Source: Actinoplanes sichuanensis
GTDB taxonomy: Bacteria > Actinomycetota > Actinomycetes > Mycobacteriales > Micromonosporaceae
Direction: 5' to 3'
NCBI RefSeq assembly: GCF_033097365.1
Contig: NZ_AP028461.1
Location: forward strand, 1-64,000
DNA length: 64,000 nt
The position numbers were made by a program, and so were the translations under genes. This document shows positions 25,148-35,059 of this stretch, one piece after another. The notes beneath the pieces are model-generated. The model did no database searches and was not told the origin of the DNA. It saw only the letters and a list, made by a program, of their open reading frames with translations. Numbering within the stretch: the first letter of the stretch is position 1; each line of letters opens with the position of its first letter.

Positions 25148-27082
25148 ATGCAACTCGAGTCCGTCGCAGTGTCTGGGTTCCGGAGTCTGGAGGAGGTCGA
25201 CTGCATTCCCCTCGGCAAGCCCACCATCCTCACTGGCCACAATGACGGTGGAAAGACGGCCACCCTCGATGCCATCGCCTTTCTTCTCGGCGCTTACACT
25301 CTGCGAGACGCTGACAGGACCTTCTCCCGGCATACCCACGGTGACCCTGCAGGTGACATGCGCCGCACCGATGAGTCGCAGGACACCGGAGCGGCAGCCG
25401 ACGAGGCTGGGCAACGAGTCGCTCACACGTGGGTCGACGGAATATTCGTCCTGAGCCCGACGGAGCAATCGGACCTCGGGCTGCCGCAGCGCGTACGGAT
25501 CCGGCGGTTCGCCGCACAGGAACAGTCGCCGGTGCTCCAAATTCTCCTCAACGTCCCCGCAGATTCGGAACTCCGCGACCTAGACAGCCTGAAAGTCGCA
25601 GACCTGAAGGACCTGGCCACAAAGTACGACCTAAATGCTGAGAAGGCGCCATCGAACAAGGCTGGCTGGATTGAGCTGTTGCAGGCCTTTGCAGATAAGG
25701 CTCCTCACGTCGATGACTGGATCGACGCGCCCTCGAATGTTCAACAGCGACTGCCTCGGCTGCTGAGATTCGGAGGTGAACAAGCATCGGTCGACGCGGC
25801 GGTGAAGACGATCCTCAACGCCCGTTACAAGGTGCACTTCGAGGCGCCTGAGATGCACGTTCGCATCCGAGCGCTGGAGACGGAACTCAGTGACCTGCTG
25901 AAGGACGACGCTGCCGACCTGTGCAAACACATCATGGATCGATGCCCCGATCTAACCGAAGTCGAGGTTCTTCCGGACGTCTCCTTCTCCGGCGCGTTCA
26001 AATCTGCGCGTCTTCAGCTTGCCCGCACCGGCGGAGAAGCCGTTGCCGTAGACGCCGCCGGCGCAGGACGGGCCCGGCGTATCAGCTTGGCAGTGTGGGA
26101 GTGGGCCAGCGAAGTCCTCCAGACCGAAACCGAACCGGCCCCCACCAACCCCGGTTCAGCAGACGCCGGCAACGACGCGAACGACCATCAGGAGGCCCAG
26201 CCCGACGTCGTGATCCTCTACGACGAGCCCGATACTCACCTGGACTACTCGCATCAGCGGCGCGTGATGCAGTTGATCCGCCAGCAGTGCCACCTGCCCC
26301 AAATCCGCATGATGATTGCCACCCACTCGATGAACCTGATCGATGGAGTCGATATCGCCTCCATCGTGCATCTCACCTTGCGCCACAACCGCACCGTGAT
26401 GGAACGACTCGCTGACGAGTCAGGGCATGAGGAAACAGATCGGCACCTCGCGCACATCGCGGCGGCTCTCGGCCTTCGCAACAGCGTGCTCCTGCACGAG
26501 AGACTGTTTGTCGGAGTCGAAGGGCCAACAGAGCAACAATCAATCCCTGTGCTGTTTAAGCTGGCCACCGGAATTCCTCTACAGTCTGCTGGAATTGCGC
26601 TCTGGGCCTGCAACAACAACGAAGGTGCACTTATGTTCGCGAAGTTTCTCGCGAGTCACGACCGCCGAGTCGCTGTCCTTATCGATGCAGACAGCCTCAA
26701 GAGCCAGAAGATCTTCGGTGATGACAAGTTCAAGAAGTACGGTCTCGATCCGAATCGAGACCGCCTTCTGATCGGCGGAGAAGACAGAGAGTTGGAGTAT
26801 CTTTTCACCGACGAGCAATGGGCGGCAGTGGCAAATTCTAAATGGCCGCGAACCGACAATGAGCCATGGACCCCTGACGTGATCGCGAATAAACGCTCAG
26901 AGAAAAAGTTCAGTGAGGCGTTATTGACCGATTTCAAGACTTCCAGCCTTGACGGTCCGCAGACCAAGCCGGAAATGGTGTACGAGCTCGTTGCAACCTT
27001 CAGGGCGCCAGGGGATGTACCCGAAGAGCTTCACCAGCATTTCTTGGCACTGATCGAGCTAGCCAACCCCGCCGATTCGTGA
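25148..27082 (+). CDS. OLD-family ATPase/TOPRIM nuclease
   Basis: 644 residues. N-terminal SMC/ABC-like ATPase: FRSLEEV, Walker A GHNDGGKT (residues 33-40), signature-like AGAGRARRISLAVWEW, Walker B VVILYDEPDTHLD at about 355-367, and H-loop ATHSMNLIDG near 395. The C-terminal TOPRIM domain starts LFVGVEGPTEQQSI (catalytic Glu) and has VAVLIDADSLK. OLD proteins and GajA combine ATPase and nickase functions in phage defence. No UvrD-like GajB gene is adjacent, so it is a stand-alone OLD-type gene. The ATG at 25148 follows GGGG at 25138-25141; a longer frame begins at 25094. Confidence 0.85.
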   Translation: MQLESVAVSGFRSLEEVDCIPLGKPTILTGHNDGGKTATLDAIAFLLGAYTLRDADRTFSRHTHGDPAGDMRRTDESQDTGAAADEAGQRVAHTWVDGIFVLSPTEQSDLGLPQRVRIRRFAAQEQSPVLQILLNVPADSELRDLDSLKVADLKDLATKYDLNAEKAPSNKAGWIELLQAFADKAPHVDDWIDAPSNVQQRLPRLLRFGGEQASVDAAVKTILNARYKVHFEAPEMHVRIRALETELSDLLKDDAADLCKHIMDRCPDLTEVEVLPDVSFSGAFKSARLQLARTGGEAVAVDAAGAGRARRISLAVWEWASEVLQTETEPAPTNPGSADAGNDANDHQEAQPDVVILYDEPDTHLDYSHQRRVMQLIRQQCHLPQIRMMIATHSMNLIDGVDIASIVHLTLRHNRTVMERLADESGHEETDRHLAHIAAALGLRNSVLLHERLFVGVEGPTEQQSIPVLFKLATGIPLQSAGIALWACNNNEGALMFAKFLASHDRRVAVLIDADSLKSQKIFGDDKFKKYGLDPNRDRLLIGGEDRELEYLFTDEQWAAVANSKWPRTDNEPWTPDVIANKRSEKKFSEALLTDFKTSSLDGPQTKPEMVYELVATFRAPGDVPEELHQHFLALIELANPADS

Positions 27083-27313
27083 GGCTCGCCGAGCCTTCAT
27101 ACGCGCCAAACGCTGTTGGGTGGTGGGCGCCGTCCACATGTGCATGCCAGCACCCTTGACCCATCGTTGGCCATGTGAACGTTGCTCGATGCCGCACCAG
27201 CGGCAGCCGCTGGGCGTCGGTGTAGTGGCATGTCGTACGTCGTGTCGCATTTCTGACGGCATGGCCTGCCTCCAAGCCTCGATGCAGTCAAGGATGACAC
27301 GGGGGTATGACAC
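27059..27313 (-). CDS. Small CxxC protein, hypothetical
   Basis: 84 residues. A Cys pair (GCRWCGIEQ) is followed by SHGQRWVKGAGMHMWTAP and a basic helix (QQRLARMKARRASR). This resembles small phage- or plasmid-borne proteins that carry a single zinc-knuckle-like motif, but one CxxC alone does not make a full site. Its 3' end overlaps the stop of the OLD gene convergently. Start could also lie at a later Met. Function unknown. Confidence 0.5.
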   Translation of the reverse strand: MSYPRVILDCIEAWRQAMPSEMRHDVRHATTPTPSGCRWCGIEQRSHGQRWVKGAGMHMWTAPTTQQRLARMKARRASRIGGVG

Positions 27314-27759
27314 TTTCTACCAGCATTCAAGATCAACCTCCGGCCGGCGTATCACCCTGCGCTTCCTGCCCGCTACGCGGCGCTCACGGCTGGGGGGTCA
27401 AAGCATCAACCGCCGCACATAGGGCAGGCACGGCTCGTCGCTCGACACTGTCAGCCACAGCCAAACTGGTGCTTGTTGACACCGCTAGCTGGCGACCAAT
27501 CCGCACTCCCTCGATGGCGGAGACTGGAACGAAGCCCGGCGCAGCGACGGACCTGCCCCGAGCAGGCCGTCCAAACGTTCAGGAGGCGATCCTGATGTCC
27601 CGCAATGTCGGCTGCTCAGCTGTCACAGCTGCCCACCGCTCACTCCCGGGCACAGTCCGACCTACCGCAAGCTGTCACCTCGGCAAAATCCGCCGATGGG
27701 ATGTGCAGACAAACCAAGCTGGCGATCTGGTGGCGGAAGCTGCGCATTAAGATCGACCA
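27314..27759. other. Intergenic region, 446 bp
   Basis: Open plus-strand frames here have no homology-like pattern and no ribosome binding site. A short Cys-rich stretch (SPCASCPLRGAHGW) after 27340 might be a remnant. Likely promoter region for the PD-(D/E)XK gene downstream. Confidence 0.35.
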
Positions 27760-28740
27760 ATGGGAACGGCGACACCGCGCAAGCTGCGACAAGCGATCGG
27801 ACAGGCCCTACGCGATGCAATGAGCGCCCCAAAGGTCGAGCAGTTCTGCACCGGCATCGGACTCGCGCCGCCCAACCCGCCAGACGACGTGGCCAACCTC
27901 AGTAAGGCCGCCTATGTCGAACGCCGCATAGCCGGCAAGACACAACCGGAACTGATCCAACTCGCGCTCCAGGTTCTCGATGAATGCGAGGAAACGGAGT
28001 CCGCAGCAAAACTCGCGGACCTAGTAGCTCGCGGACACGGCTCCGGTATCACCGGCGAGATGAAAAACCTCATCTTCGCCGCCGACGGCCCGAAACCCGA
28101 GTTCGTCTTCAACGACGCCCTCAACAATGACCTCATCGCGGTCAAAAACGCCCAATACTGCCTTATCTACGACCGTCCGCTGGGCATCGAGGGCCTCACC
28201 TGGCGGCAACTCGGAGACTGGTGGACCACCCATGCCAGCCTCAACCACCTGCCTGAAAACCAAATTTGGAGCAACCTGCTCGGTCGGCTTTACCAATCGC
28301 TGGGCGACAACACCGGAGAACGCCGGATTCTCGACGCCTACACAAGGCGCTACAAACGCCTCGGCCCCGATATCCCCGCCCTCATCCCGCAGGTATACCT
28401 GCACTACGACCCCTATCATCAGGCACGCTACGCGCCCAACACTCCGCCACTGGCCCGCCAGCGAATGGACTTCCTCCTGCTCCTGCCCAACCGGATCCGA
28501 ATAGTGATCGAATGGGACGGAGCGCAGCACTACGCCGACGACGAAGTCCTTGACAACGGGCGCCGATACGCCAACCCGAGACGTTACGCCGAAATGGTGG
28601 CCGAGGACCGGTCACTGCGACTGCGCGGCTACGAAGTCTATCGATTCGGAGGCCACGAGCTGGACGAACCTGGCATCGAGCACCGACTCGACCAGTTCTT
28701 CGACGACCTTGAGCGGCGCCACGCCTCTCCAACCGGATAG
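27760..28740 (+). CDS. PD-(D/E)XK nuclease-like protein with defence-type N-terminal domain
   Basis: 326 residues. The C-terminal third has the DUF559/Vsr-like nuclease pattern: RQRMDFLLLLPN (Asp), IVIEWDGAQHYAD (E-x-D-G..H) and YEVYRFGGHEL. The N-terminal 160 residues are helical (VERRIAGKTQPELIQLALQV, GEMKNLIFAADGPKPEFVF) and resemble N-terminal domains of abortive-infection (AbiJ-type) proteins. Located 250 bp before the Hachiman-like pair and after the OLD gene, so a defence role is likely. It may be an accessory of the Hachiman-like system or a separate single-gene system. Confidence 0.65.
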   Translation: MGTATPRKLRQAIGQALRDAMSAPKVEQFCTGIGLAPPNPPDDVANLSKAAYVERRIAGKTQPELIQLALQVLDECEETESAAKLADLVARGHGSGITGEMKNLIFAADGPKPEFVFNDALNNDLIAVKNAQYCLIYDRPLGIEGLTWRQLGDWWTTHASLNHLPENQIWSNLLGRLYQSLGDNTGERRILDAYTRRYKRLGPDIPALIPQVYLHYDPYHQARYAPNTPPLARQRMDFLLLLPNRIRIVIEWDGAQHYADDEVLDNGRRYANPRRYAEMVAEDRSLRLRGYEVYRFGGHELDEPGIEHRLDQFFDDLERRHASPTG

Positions 28741-28990
28741 AAGCTGTTGCAGGCAGCGGCCACTGCTACCAGCAGCATTCCCCAACACGCTGGCCTAAGG
28801 ATCGACCCGCACCTGACGACACCACCAGCCGCAGCGGTAGTGGCGTCGTCGACCGCCCGCGGGCGAGTAAGCATCCGATCGCCCCTCATGGCGAGGCCCG
28901 CTTCCACCGATAATCAAGCCGAAGCGCTCCTGACCAAGGCCAAACAACCGGATCAGGGCCGTGGTCACTCGTCACTGAAGGAGGAACAGA

Positions 28991-29869
28991 TTGGCCGCTG
29001 GCACCAGCCGAGTCATCGACCTTCTCACCGCAGCGGTGGATGACCTTGAGAAATGCGTTGTTTTCAACCCCGGCGTTGCAGCGGCAAGCCACACCGTCGT
29101 CACCATCACCGGAGTGGACTCCGCCGCAGTGCCTGCGGCACTCGGCCGCTACCTGGTTGGCGCACTTTCCGGCGCGATCCAACTCGACGCCCAACTTTCG
29201 CAAGACATGCTGGCCGAGGGCGTAGACCGGCGCGAAGAGATCAGCCGAACCGTAGAATCGCTGATCGGCAGTCACAACTTGTTCGCCACCAAGACGCAGC
29301 GGCTCTTCCGCGACACCCGCCGCAACGCCTGGATCGGCGAAGGCGTCGCTCACGCGCTGCTAGCTCTCAGCGCTAGACGTGAGACCTCGTGTGTTGACGG
29401 CCAAGTATGCGCGCTAAGCGAGATCCACGAAACCCCCAACAGGCAAGGCCTGGACTCCGTGAGCACCTACGTTCAGGGCGGCATCCTCGGAGTCGCGATC
29501 GGCGAGAGCAAATCCACCGCCTCGAACGTCAACGCCAACCTTGGATCCGCAGCAGACCTCTTCATAGATGTAGAAAAGGGAGTACATGGACCCGACCTGC
29601 GGTCGAGGCTGATGGCCTTCCGGCCCATCCTCGCTCCCGGCCTCAAGGAGCAGGTCAAGGACTCGCTCTGGAGCGAAAATGCCTCCTACCTGCCGATCAT
29701 CGTCTACCAAGACGCCGGAGACTTCACGGCGACGCGCGCAAAATTCAACCAGCTCAAAACGCCTCTTCAGCGCCGCCGTCTGATCGTGGTGGAGCTGACC
29801 GACTTCCACCGTTTTTTCGACGCCGTTGCCGACGCGATGCGTCACGCCGTCCCGGAGGTTGTCCTCTAA
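28991..29869 (+). CDS. HamA-like nuclease (DUF1837) of a Hachiman-type system
   Basis: 292 residues from a TTG at 28991 behind a strong AAGGAGG. PD-(D/E)XK-type residues are E117 (IGEGVAHALL), D155 (QGLDSVSTY) and E172-x-K174 (GVAIGESKST), the arrangement seen in DUF1837/HamA. HamA is the effector nuclease of Hachiman, held in check by the HamB helicase. The stop overlaps the ATG of the helicase gene (TAATG), so both are co-translated. Family call rests on motif spacing and partner gene. Confidence 0.65.
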   Translation: MAAGTSRVIDLLTAAVDDLEKCVVFNPGVAAASHTVVTITGVDSAAVPAALGRYLVGALSGAIQLDAQLSQDMLAEGVDRREEISRTVESLIGSHNLFATKTQRLFRDTRRNAWIGEGVAHALLALSARRETSCVDGQVCALSEIHETPNRQGLDSVSTYVQGGILGVAIGESKSTASNVNANLGSAADLFIDVEKGVHGPDLRSRLMAFRPILAPGLKEQVKDSLWSENASYLPIIVYQDAGDFTATRAKFNQLKTPLQRRRLIVVELTDFHRFFDAVADAMRHAVPEVVL

Positions 29870-32800
29870 TGTTCAACCGCGGTATCGACACACTGCTCGG
29901 CGCGCTACCAACAATCTCCGGCCTTGATACCGGCCAGATCCGACGGATGCTCACAGCAGCGTGGCTCGACACCACCGCACCAAGGCTCGGCACCGGCCCC
30001 ACCGCGACCATCCCAGTCCAGACCCTACGCAGGCTTGCCACAGCCCTAGAAGTCCACGCGATCCTGCCCGACCAGACCCCTCCGGCCATGGTCCAAGCCT
30101 GCGCCTTTGTCGCAGCGGAAGCCCTCACCATCGCCCACGAAGGGGCCGCAGCCAGCGCCCCCGCAATTCCAGACGCCGCTGCTACAAACCCACCAGCCCA
30201 GTTCTGGCTGTTCGGCACGGAACGCACCTTCGAACAAGTCGAAGCCGCCCTGCTATACCTGATCGCCGGCTACGACGCCAACGCCGCGCTGACCGTCATA
30301 GACATCGGCGCCGATGACCTCGGCGATGACAACGACGAAGGCCCGATCGCGACATGGGCCGTACAGCGGATTCTGCACCTATGCCGGCTAACGCCCGCCA
30401 CTGACGACGAGCCGCCCACCCTAACAGCGCAGCTTCCGTCGGCCCGGCTCCGAGTACGCCACGAGTTCTGGCGCCGCATCGGCCAACACATCACTGAGCA
30501 CCTCAACTGGATCACATTCCGCGACGGCGGCGATCCTGAAGCCGGCAGCGCTCTACGTGCCCTCGCCAGCCGACTCGAGAACCGTGATCAGGTGCCCCCA
30601 CGGCCAGCCGCCCATCCCGACCTATACCACCTGCTACTCCTGCTGGCGGCCGCATGCGATGAAACCGGAGGCCGAGCACTACGCACCGTACCGCGACCAC
30701 CCAGCGACGCTGGCGACCGCTTCGGCAACTACCAACGCCAACGCGCCACCACAAGGCCACTACTCTGGCCGGCAGCCCAAGAATACGCTCAACAAGCACT
30801 GCCCGGCCCGCACGCTCATGCGGTAGTGGCCGTACCCACAAACTCCGGCAAATCAGCCGTCGCCGAACTCGCCATCAGCCAGGCACTAACCCGAGGCTGG
30901 GTGCTCTACCTAGCACCAACCAACGCACTAGTCGGCCAAATTCGCCGCCAAACAGCAGACATGTTCGGCCGGGCAACAGCCCGCGAGTTCATCGGCGGCG
31001 CCGAATACACCCAACTTGCCAGCGAGTCACTCGAACACATCGAAGACCAGCAAGTCCTCGTCATGACACCCGAAAAATGCTCCCTCGCACTACGACAGAA
31101 CCCCGAGGCCTTCACCACCCTGGCACTCTGTGTCTTCGACGAAGCCCACCTTCTCGGAGACCGCACGCGCGGCGTCATCGCCGAACTAGTCATCGCTGAA
31201 ATCATGCACCGCGCCCACCAAGCCCAACTCCTATTGATGTCAGCCCTGATCGCCAACCCCGCCGAACTCGGCGCCTGGCTAACCCAGGCAACCGGCACCC
31301 CCACCATCGTGATCGACGAGCCCTGGAGACCCACCCGTACCCTACGAGCCATCGCGGGCATCGACCGCGCCCGGGGAAACACCGAAGCCAGAGCCGCATA
31401 CAACCGACTGCTGCAACTACCACAGCACCGCAAGAGACAACGTTTCGACGCACCTATCGCCCTACTCGCCGGCTTGCAAGGAGCCTGGGCGAGTCACGCG
31501 GCCGACGACTATACCCTAATCCAGACTGATATCGGCGCACCCGTCGCCGTCAACCGCGACCGCAAATGGGAACCCGACGGTTACTGCACCCCAGCGACCG
31601 CAGCGATCGTCCAACGCCTCGGCGACCGCGGCGACAAAGTCCTCGCGTTCCTGCCACGCAGCAAACACGACAGCTTCACCGCTGCCCGCCTCACCAACTT
31701 CGCTGAGACCCAGCTGAACACCGTTGTAGAAGCCCTCCTACACCTGGCAGAAATCGAACTTGGCGCACCAACGGCATTACGCGACCACCTACAACGAGGC
31801 GTAGCCGTACACACCAGTGCCCTGATCCGTGAAGAACAGCGCGCCAGCGAGGTCGCCTTCGAACACGGCAACGCCACCGCCATGTACGCCACCGGAACCA
31901 TGGCCCAAGGCCTCAACCTGCCAGCCACCGCCGTCGTTATCGGCGGAACCGAAATCGGCTACGACACCACCAGCAGCCTGCAGCAACGCCGCGACCAAAC
32001 CCGAGCGCAGCTACTTAACGCGATCGGACGAGCTGGACGCGCCCACATCGCCCCTCGCTCGATGGCTGTCGTAGTACCCAACAAAGCTCTCGTCCTCAGT
32101 TCCGCAGCAGACGCCAACAAAGCCGTCCGACGGGCAGAATTCCTCCAGGACGAAGACGCCTCCTCCGAACTGAGCAGCGCCCTCGACGGCCTCATCGCCG
32201 ACGTTATGTCCGGCGAGCTTGCAGTCGACACCCTGACTGCTGCCGAGCACACCGCCTTCAGCTTCCTCATCTTCGAAGACGGCGACGAAAACGAAACCCG
32301 CCAAGTGGTAGCCAAGAGCTGGGCAGTACACCGAGTCCACGCCCAATCTCTGGTCCCCGAAATCACTCGCGTGCTGGGCAGCGCCGGCAACGCGTTCCTC
32401 CGCACGGCTGGCGCCCCACCATGGGTTGCACTAGCGGCCCACCAATCCGGTATAGCCCTGCCTGAAACCACCTCGCTCTACCACGGCCTGCGTACCTTCC
32501 TCGCGGCTGCAACCGGACCAAACACCATCCCCAACTGGGCCGACGTAATGCTCGATCTGCTCAGCCAACTGCCCGGACCACAACTTGAGCGACTTCTGAC
32601 CAACGCCCCGTACGGCACCAGCCGACTGGCCAACATCTACTCCGACAGCAACACCGCCCGAACCCACGCCTGGACCGCCTACCGAACTGCACTACAAGCC
32701 TGGCTCGCTGGCAACCCCATCATTTCTATCGCCGACCACATCCACACCAAACCCGTCGCCGCCAACGCTAAGCGTGGAGCACAGGACCCGCTACCACGAA

Positions 32801-33198
32801 CTATTGCGATCACCAGCGACGCTTTCCGCTTCGGTCTACCACTAGTCGCTGGCGCACTCGCCGCAATCACCACGCTCGGCCGCGAACATGACCCCGAGGG
32901 CCCCTGGCGCCTGCCGGACGACGCGCTCCGAAGCCTGAACCTGCTCCCACTTGCAGTACGTTCAGGCGCCAATTCACCGGAAGTCTTGGGCTGGATCCGC
33001 GCCGGAGTCCACACCCGTGTTGCGGCCCACCAACTTCACCGGCTGCTCCCAGCGCCGCCCGGCCAGTCCGACGACGACCTCCGCCGATGGGCCTCTGGCC
33101 GCCTCAACGAATTGTTCGACGACGCACTCCCTGGCCTGACCACCCCAGAACAAGACCAAATGATCCATGCACTGCGCCTCGTCCGTGAGGCTCGGTGA
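29869..33198 (+). CDS. HamB-like Ski2-type helicase of a Hachiman-type system
   Basis: 1109 residues. SF2 motifs: AVVAVPTNSGKSAVAELAI (Walker A near 321-330), LALCVFDEAHLLGDRTRG (DEAH near 422), LLMSALIANPAELGAWL (motif III), MYATGTMAQGLNLPATAV and LLNAIGRAGRA (motif VI near 714-722). The spacing of the last two is typical of Ski2/Hel308-like enzymes and of HamB. The N-terminal 250 residues and C-terminal 350 residues are system-specific helical regions. Functions with the HamA-like nuclease upstream: DNA damage or invading DNA sensed by the helicase is thought to free the nuclease. Confidence 0.75.
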   Translation: MFNRGIDTLLGALPTISGLDTGQIRRMLTAAWLDTTAPRLGTGPTATIPVQTLRRLATALEVHAILPDQTPPAMVQACAFVAAEALTIAHEGAAASAPAIPDAAATNPPAQFWLFGTERTFEQVEAALLYLIAGYDANAALTVIDIGADDLGDDNDEGPIATWAVQRILHLCRLTPATDDEPPTLTAQLPSARLRVRHEFWRRIGQHITEHLNWITFRDGGDPEAGSALRALASRLENRDQVPPRPAAHPDLYHLLLLLAAACDETGGRALRTVPRPPSDAGDRFGNYQRQRATTRPLLWPAAQEYAQQALPGPHAHAVVAVPTNSGKSAVAELAISQALTRGWVLYLAPTNALVGQIRRQTADMFGRATAREFIGGAEYTQLASESLEHIEDQQVLVMTPEKCSLALRQNPEAFTTLALCVFDEAHLLGDRTRGVIAELVIAEIMHRAHQAQLLLMSALIANPAELGAWLTQATGTPTIVIDEPWRPTRTLRAIAGIDRARGNTEARAAYNRLLQLPQHRKRQRFDAPIALLAGLQGAWASHAADDYTLIQTDIGAPVAVNRDRKWEPDGYCTPATAAIVQRLGDRGDKVLAFLPRSKHDSFTAARLTNFAETQLNTVVEALLHLAEIELGAPTALRDHLQRGVAVHTSALIREEQRASEVAFEHGNATAMYATGTMAQGLNLPATAVVIGGTEIGYDTTSSLQQRRDQTRAQLLNAIGRAGRAHIAPRSMAVVVPNKALVLSSAADANKAVRRAEFLQDEDASSELSSALDGLIADVMSGELAVDTLTAAEHTAFSFLIFEDGDENETRQVVAKSWAVHRVHAQSLVPEITRVLGSAGNAFLRTAGAPPWVALAAHQSGIALPETTSLYHGLRTFLAAATGPNTIPNWADVMLDLLSQLPGPQLERLLTNAPYGTSRLANIYSDSNTARTHAWTAYRTALQAWLAGNPIISIADHIHTKPVAANAKRGAQDPLPRTIAITSDAFRFGLPLVAGALAAITTLGREHDPEGPWRLPDDALRSLNLLPLAVRSGANSPEVLGWIRAGVHTRVAAHQLHRLLPAPPGQSDDDLRRWASGRLNELFDDALPGLTTPEQDQMIHALRLVREAR

Positions 33199-33706
33199 TC
33201 CGTTCACGACCTACTGGGTTGACCTTCGAGCCACGAACTCACCGCCGAGTCCTGCTGCGGGCCAAATCATCCCTCCAGGGGGATGGCAGGGACGTGACAA
33301 GGCGGTGACTAAGAATTCGAGCGGGACAGTATTATTGATTCTGATACGGCGTTCATCGTGTAATCGCCTGTCGCTGGTAGGAAAAGGCTGCGATCCTCAT
33401 GGGCTGTCAAGTGGGCCGCGCCGTGGCTCAGATTGAGCCTCCAATATTCTTTTCTCGGCAAATCTATGCGACGAGCCGCAAATGGCCACGTGCTCTGCAT
33501 GGTCAGGCCCCTCCTTGCGGCTTGGAGGGTCAAACTGGACGGGGTGGCAGGCTCCGCACTTGATAGAGCGTGGTCACGTGCCTGGTCACAGGCTTGATCA
33601 ACTTCTCTGGGATTAGTAGAAATCGGACGGCATGGCACTGTCGTTGTGTCCGGTTCTGTGTATAGAATGACACGATTTGATCTTACTTAATCAAATCGTT
33701 ATGGGA
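33199..33706. other. AT-richer intergenic region left of the tRNA-like repeat
   Basis: No supported gene. Composition becomes distinctly less GC-rich from about 33300. Contains the inverted repeat at 33672-33699. Such AT-rich DNA beside a tRNA 3' half is usual for phage/ICE attachment regions. Confidence 0.5.
33672..33699. repeat. Perfect 10-bp inverted repeat beside attachment core
   Basis: ACGATTTGAT (33672-33681) and ATCAAATCGT (33690-33699) with an 8-bp spacer, 7 bp left of the 43-bp tRNA-like repeat. No T-run follows. Position suits an integrase or excisionase binding site; not proven. Confidence 0.55.
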
Positions 33707-33749
33707 CTGGGGGTCAAGGGGTCGCAGGTTCAAATCCTGTCAGCCCGAC
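33707..33749 (+). repeat. Left copy of 43-bp direct repeat, tRNA-Pro 3' half (putative att)
   Basis: Identical over 43 bp to 57955-57997. It starts CTGGGGGTC, like the anticodon loop of a tRNA-Pro(GGG), continues through a T-arm (GCAGG-TTCAAAT-CCTGT) and ends CAGCCCGAC, the 3' acceptor strand. No matching 5' half (CGGGCTG...) lies upstream, so it is a tRNA fragment, not a gene. tRNA 3' halves are standard attB cores for actinobacterial integrative elements. Confidence 0.8.
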
Positions 33750-33754
33750 TTAAC

Positions 33755-33779
33755 AAAAGGCCAGCGTAGCTGGCCTTTT
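33755..33779 (+). terminator. Rho-independent terminator after tRNA-like repeat
   Basis: AAAAGGCCAGC (33755-33765), 3-nt loop, GCTGGCCTTTT (33769-33779): perfect 11-bp stem ending in a T-run. This is the typical terminator of a tRNA gene and supports the tRNA origin of the repeat just before it. Confidence 0.85.
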
Positions 33780-34500
33780 GCATGTCTGGACATCGATGCA
33801 TTCGCGGTGGCGTGACACGCATTTTTGCACGTACGCGCGTACGGTTTATGCCCGGAGTCCGGCTGATCTTCGTGGCCTGTTCGTGTTCGACGGCCCTGGA
33901 GTCTTTCAGCTGAATCGACCTCGCTTTCAAGAACTTGGTTTGAGCAGGGCGTTCGTGGCCTGAGTGATCCGATCTCGACACGACAGGCCTCCTTGTGGGC
34001 GATGCCGAACATCGAGGCGAGTCTTCCTCCTATATGGATGATCACGACACTTCGATGACACGTACGCCCGTACGGTGATCTTCATTTGGTTCGCCGGCCC
34101 GTTCCTGGGCCGGTGATTCCATGATCGTGGTTGCTCGTGGGGTTCGGAAGCTGGCTGCGGTTGTCCCGGGTTGTCCGCGGTAGTCCCGGCTGGTTGATCG
34201 GACTGTCGGGGCGGCTCCGGAGCCGTTGGCTGGAGTCCGTTGCTCACGAAGTTCAGCGGGTACTCGTCATTGGCGTTTCCTGAGGCGAAGGTGCCGTTGG
34301 TGGAGGCTGGTGCGCACCTGCAGCGGATCGTGGCAGGGTCGGGACCGGCGGTGATAGTCGGGCGGGGATCACTGCGCGGTGCACGCGTGCTCGGCGCGGC
34401 CCCGGAAGCCCGGAGCCCTCGGCCTCCGCGTTCACCACGGACTGCGACCATGCCCAGCCGCCGCGTGTCGCGGCCCGCATCAACCGGGAGCGCCCGCAGC

Positions 34501-34728
34501 GTGCCAGCGCACCACGAGGCTGAACCAGACCTCCATACCGTCGTCTTCGACCTCAACATTCTGTTGGACGTCGCGGACCTGCTCGGACCGCCGTTTACGT
34601 GGGACAAGTTCCGGGATGCGGCGGCCCGCCACAGCCAGGCACCGGTCCCGAACCGAGCCGACAGCCGGATCGACAGCCTGCGAGCCGTCGCGCTCACCAC
34701 GACCGGCCGGTTCGCGGGCCTGCGGTGA
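34501..34728 (+). pseudogene. PIN-domain (VapC-like) N-terminal remnant
   Basis: HTVVFDLNILLDVADLLG with the first PIN Asp, followed by PPFTWDKFRDAA and DSRIDSLRAVALTTTG. It resembles the N-terminal third of actinobacterial PIN proteins and stops after about 65 residues, without the later acidic motifs. The flanking DNA (33.8-35.3 kb) contains only fragments. A decayed toxin gene is the best reading. Confidence 0.5.
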
Positions 34729-35059
34729 CAAGGCGAAGAACGGCAATCCGGGGCAGGCCCGGGTTGGCACGCATGACGATCCGGTCGGCGGGAATCAGCC
34801 AGGACACAAGATGCCGTAGCTGCTGTGCGATGAGTTCCTGTGTGCCGACGTTGAGGCAGCCGAGGGCGAGGATCACGTCGATGAGCCGGCTTGGAGCGGA
34901 GCCTCGAGCAGATGGCAGACCAGGACGGCGGCCGGATTGACCAGGCCGATCCGATCAGGTTGGCGATCCTGCCCCTGAGCAGGTTGTGCCCGCAGACGAC
35001 GTCGGCCATGAATTTGGGTCGCCAGGCGCGTACCTGGTCGACGAGGGCCTAGCCCCCGG

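Noticed and set aside
33707..33749. Complete tRNA gene
   Set aside because: No 5' acceptor, D-arm or anticodon 5' strand upstream of either copy, so only a 3' half is present.
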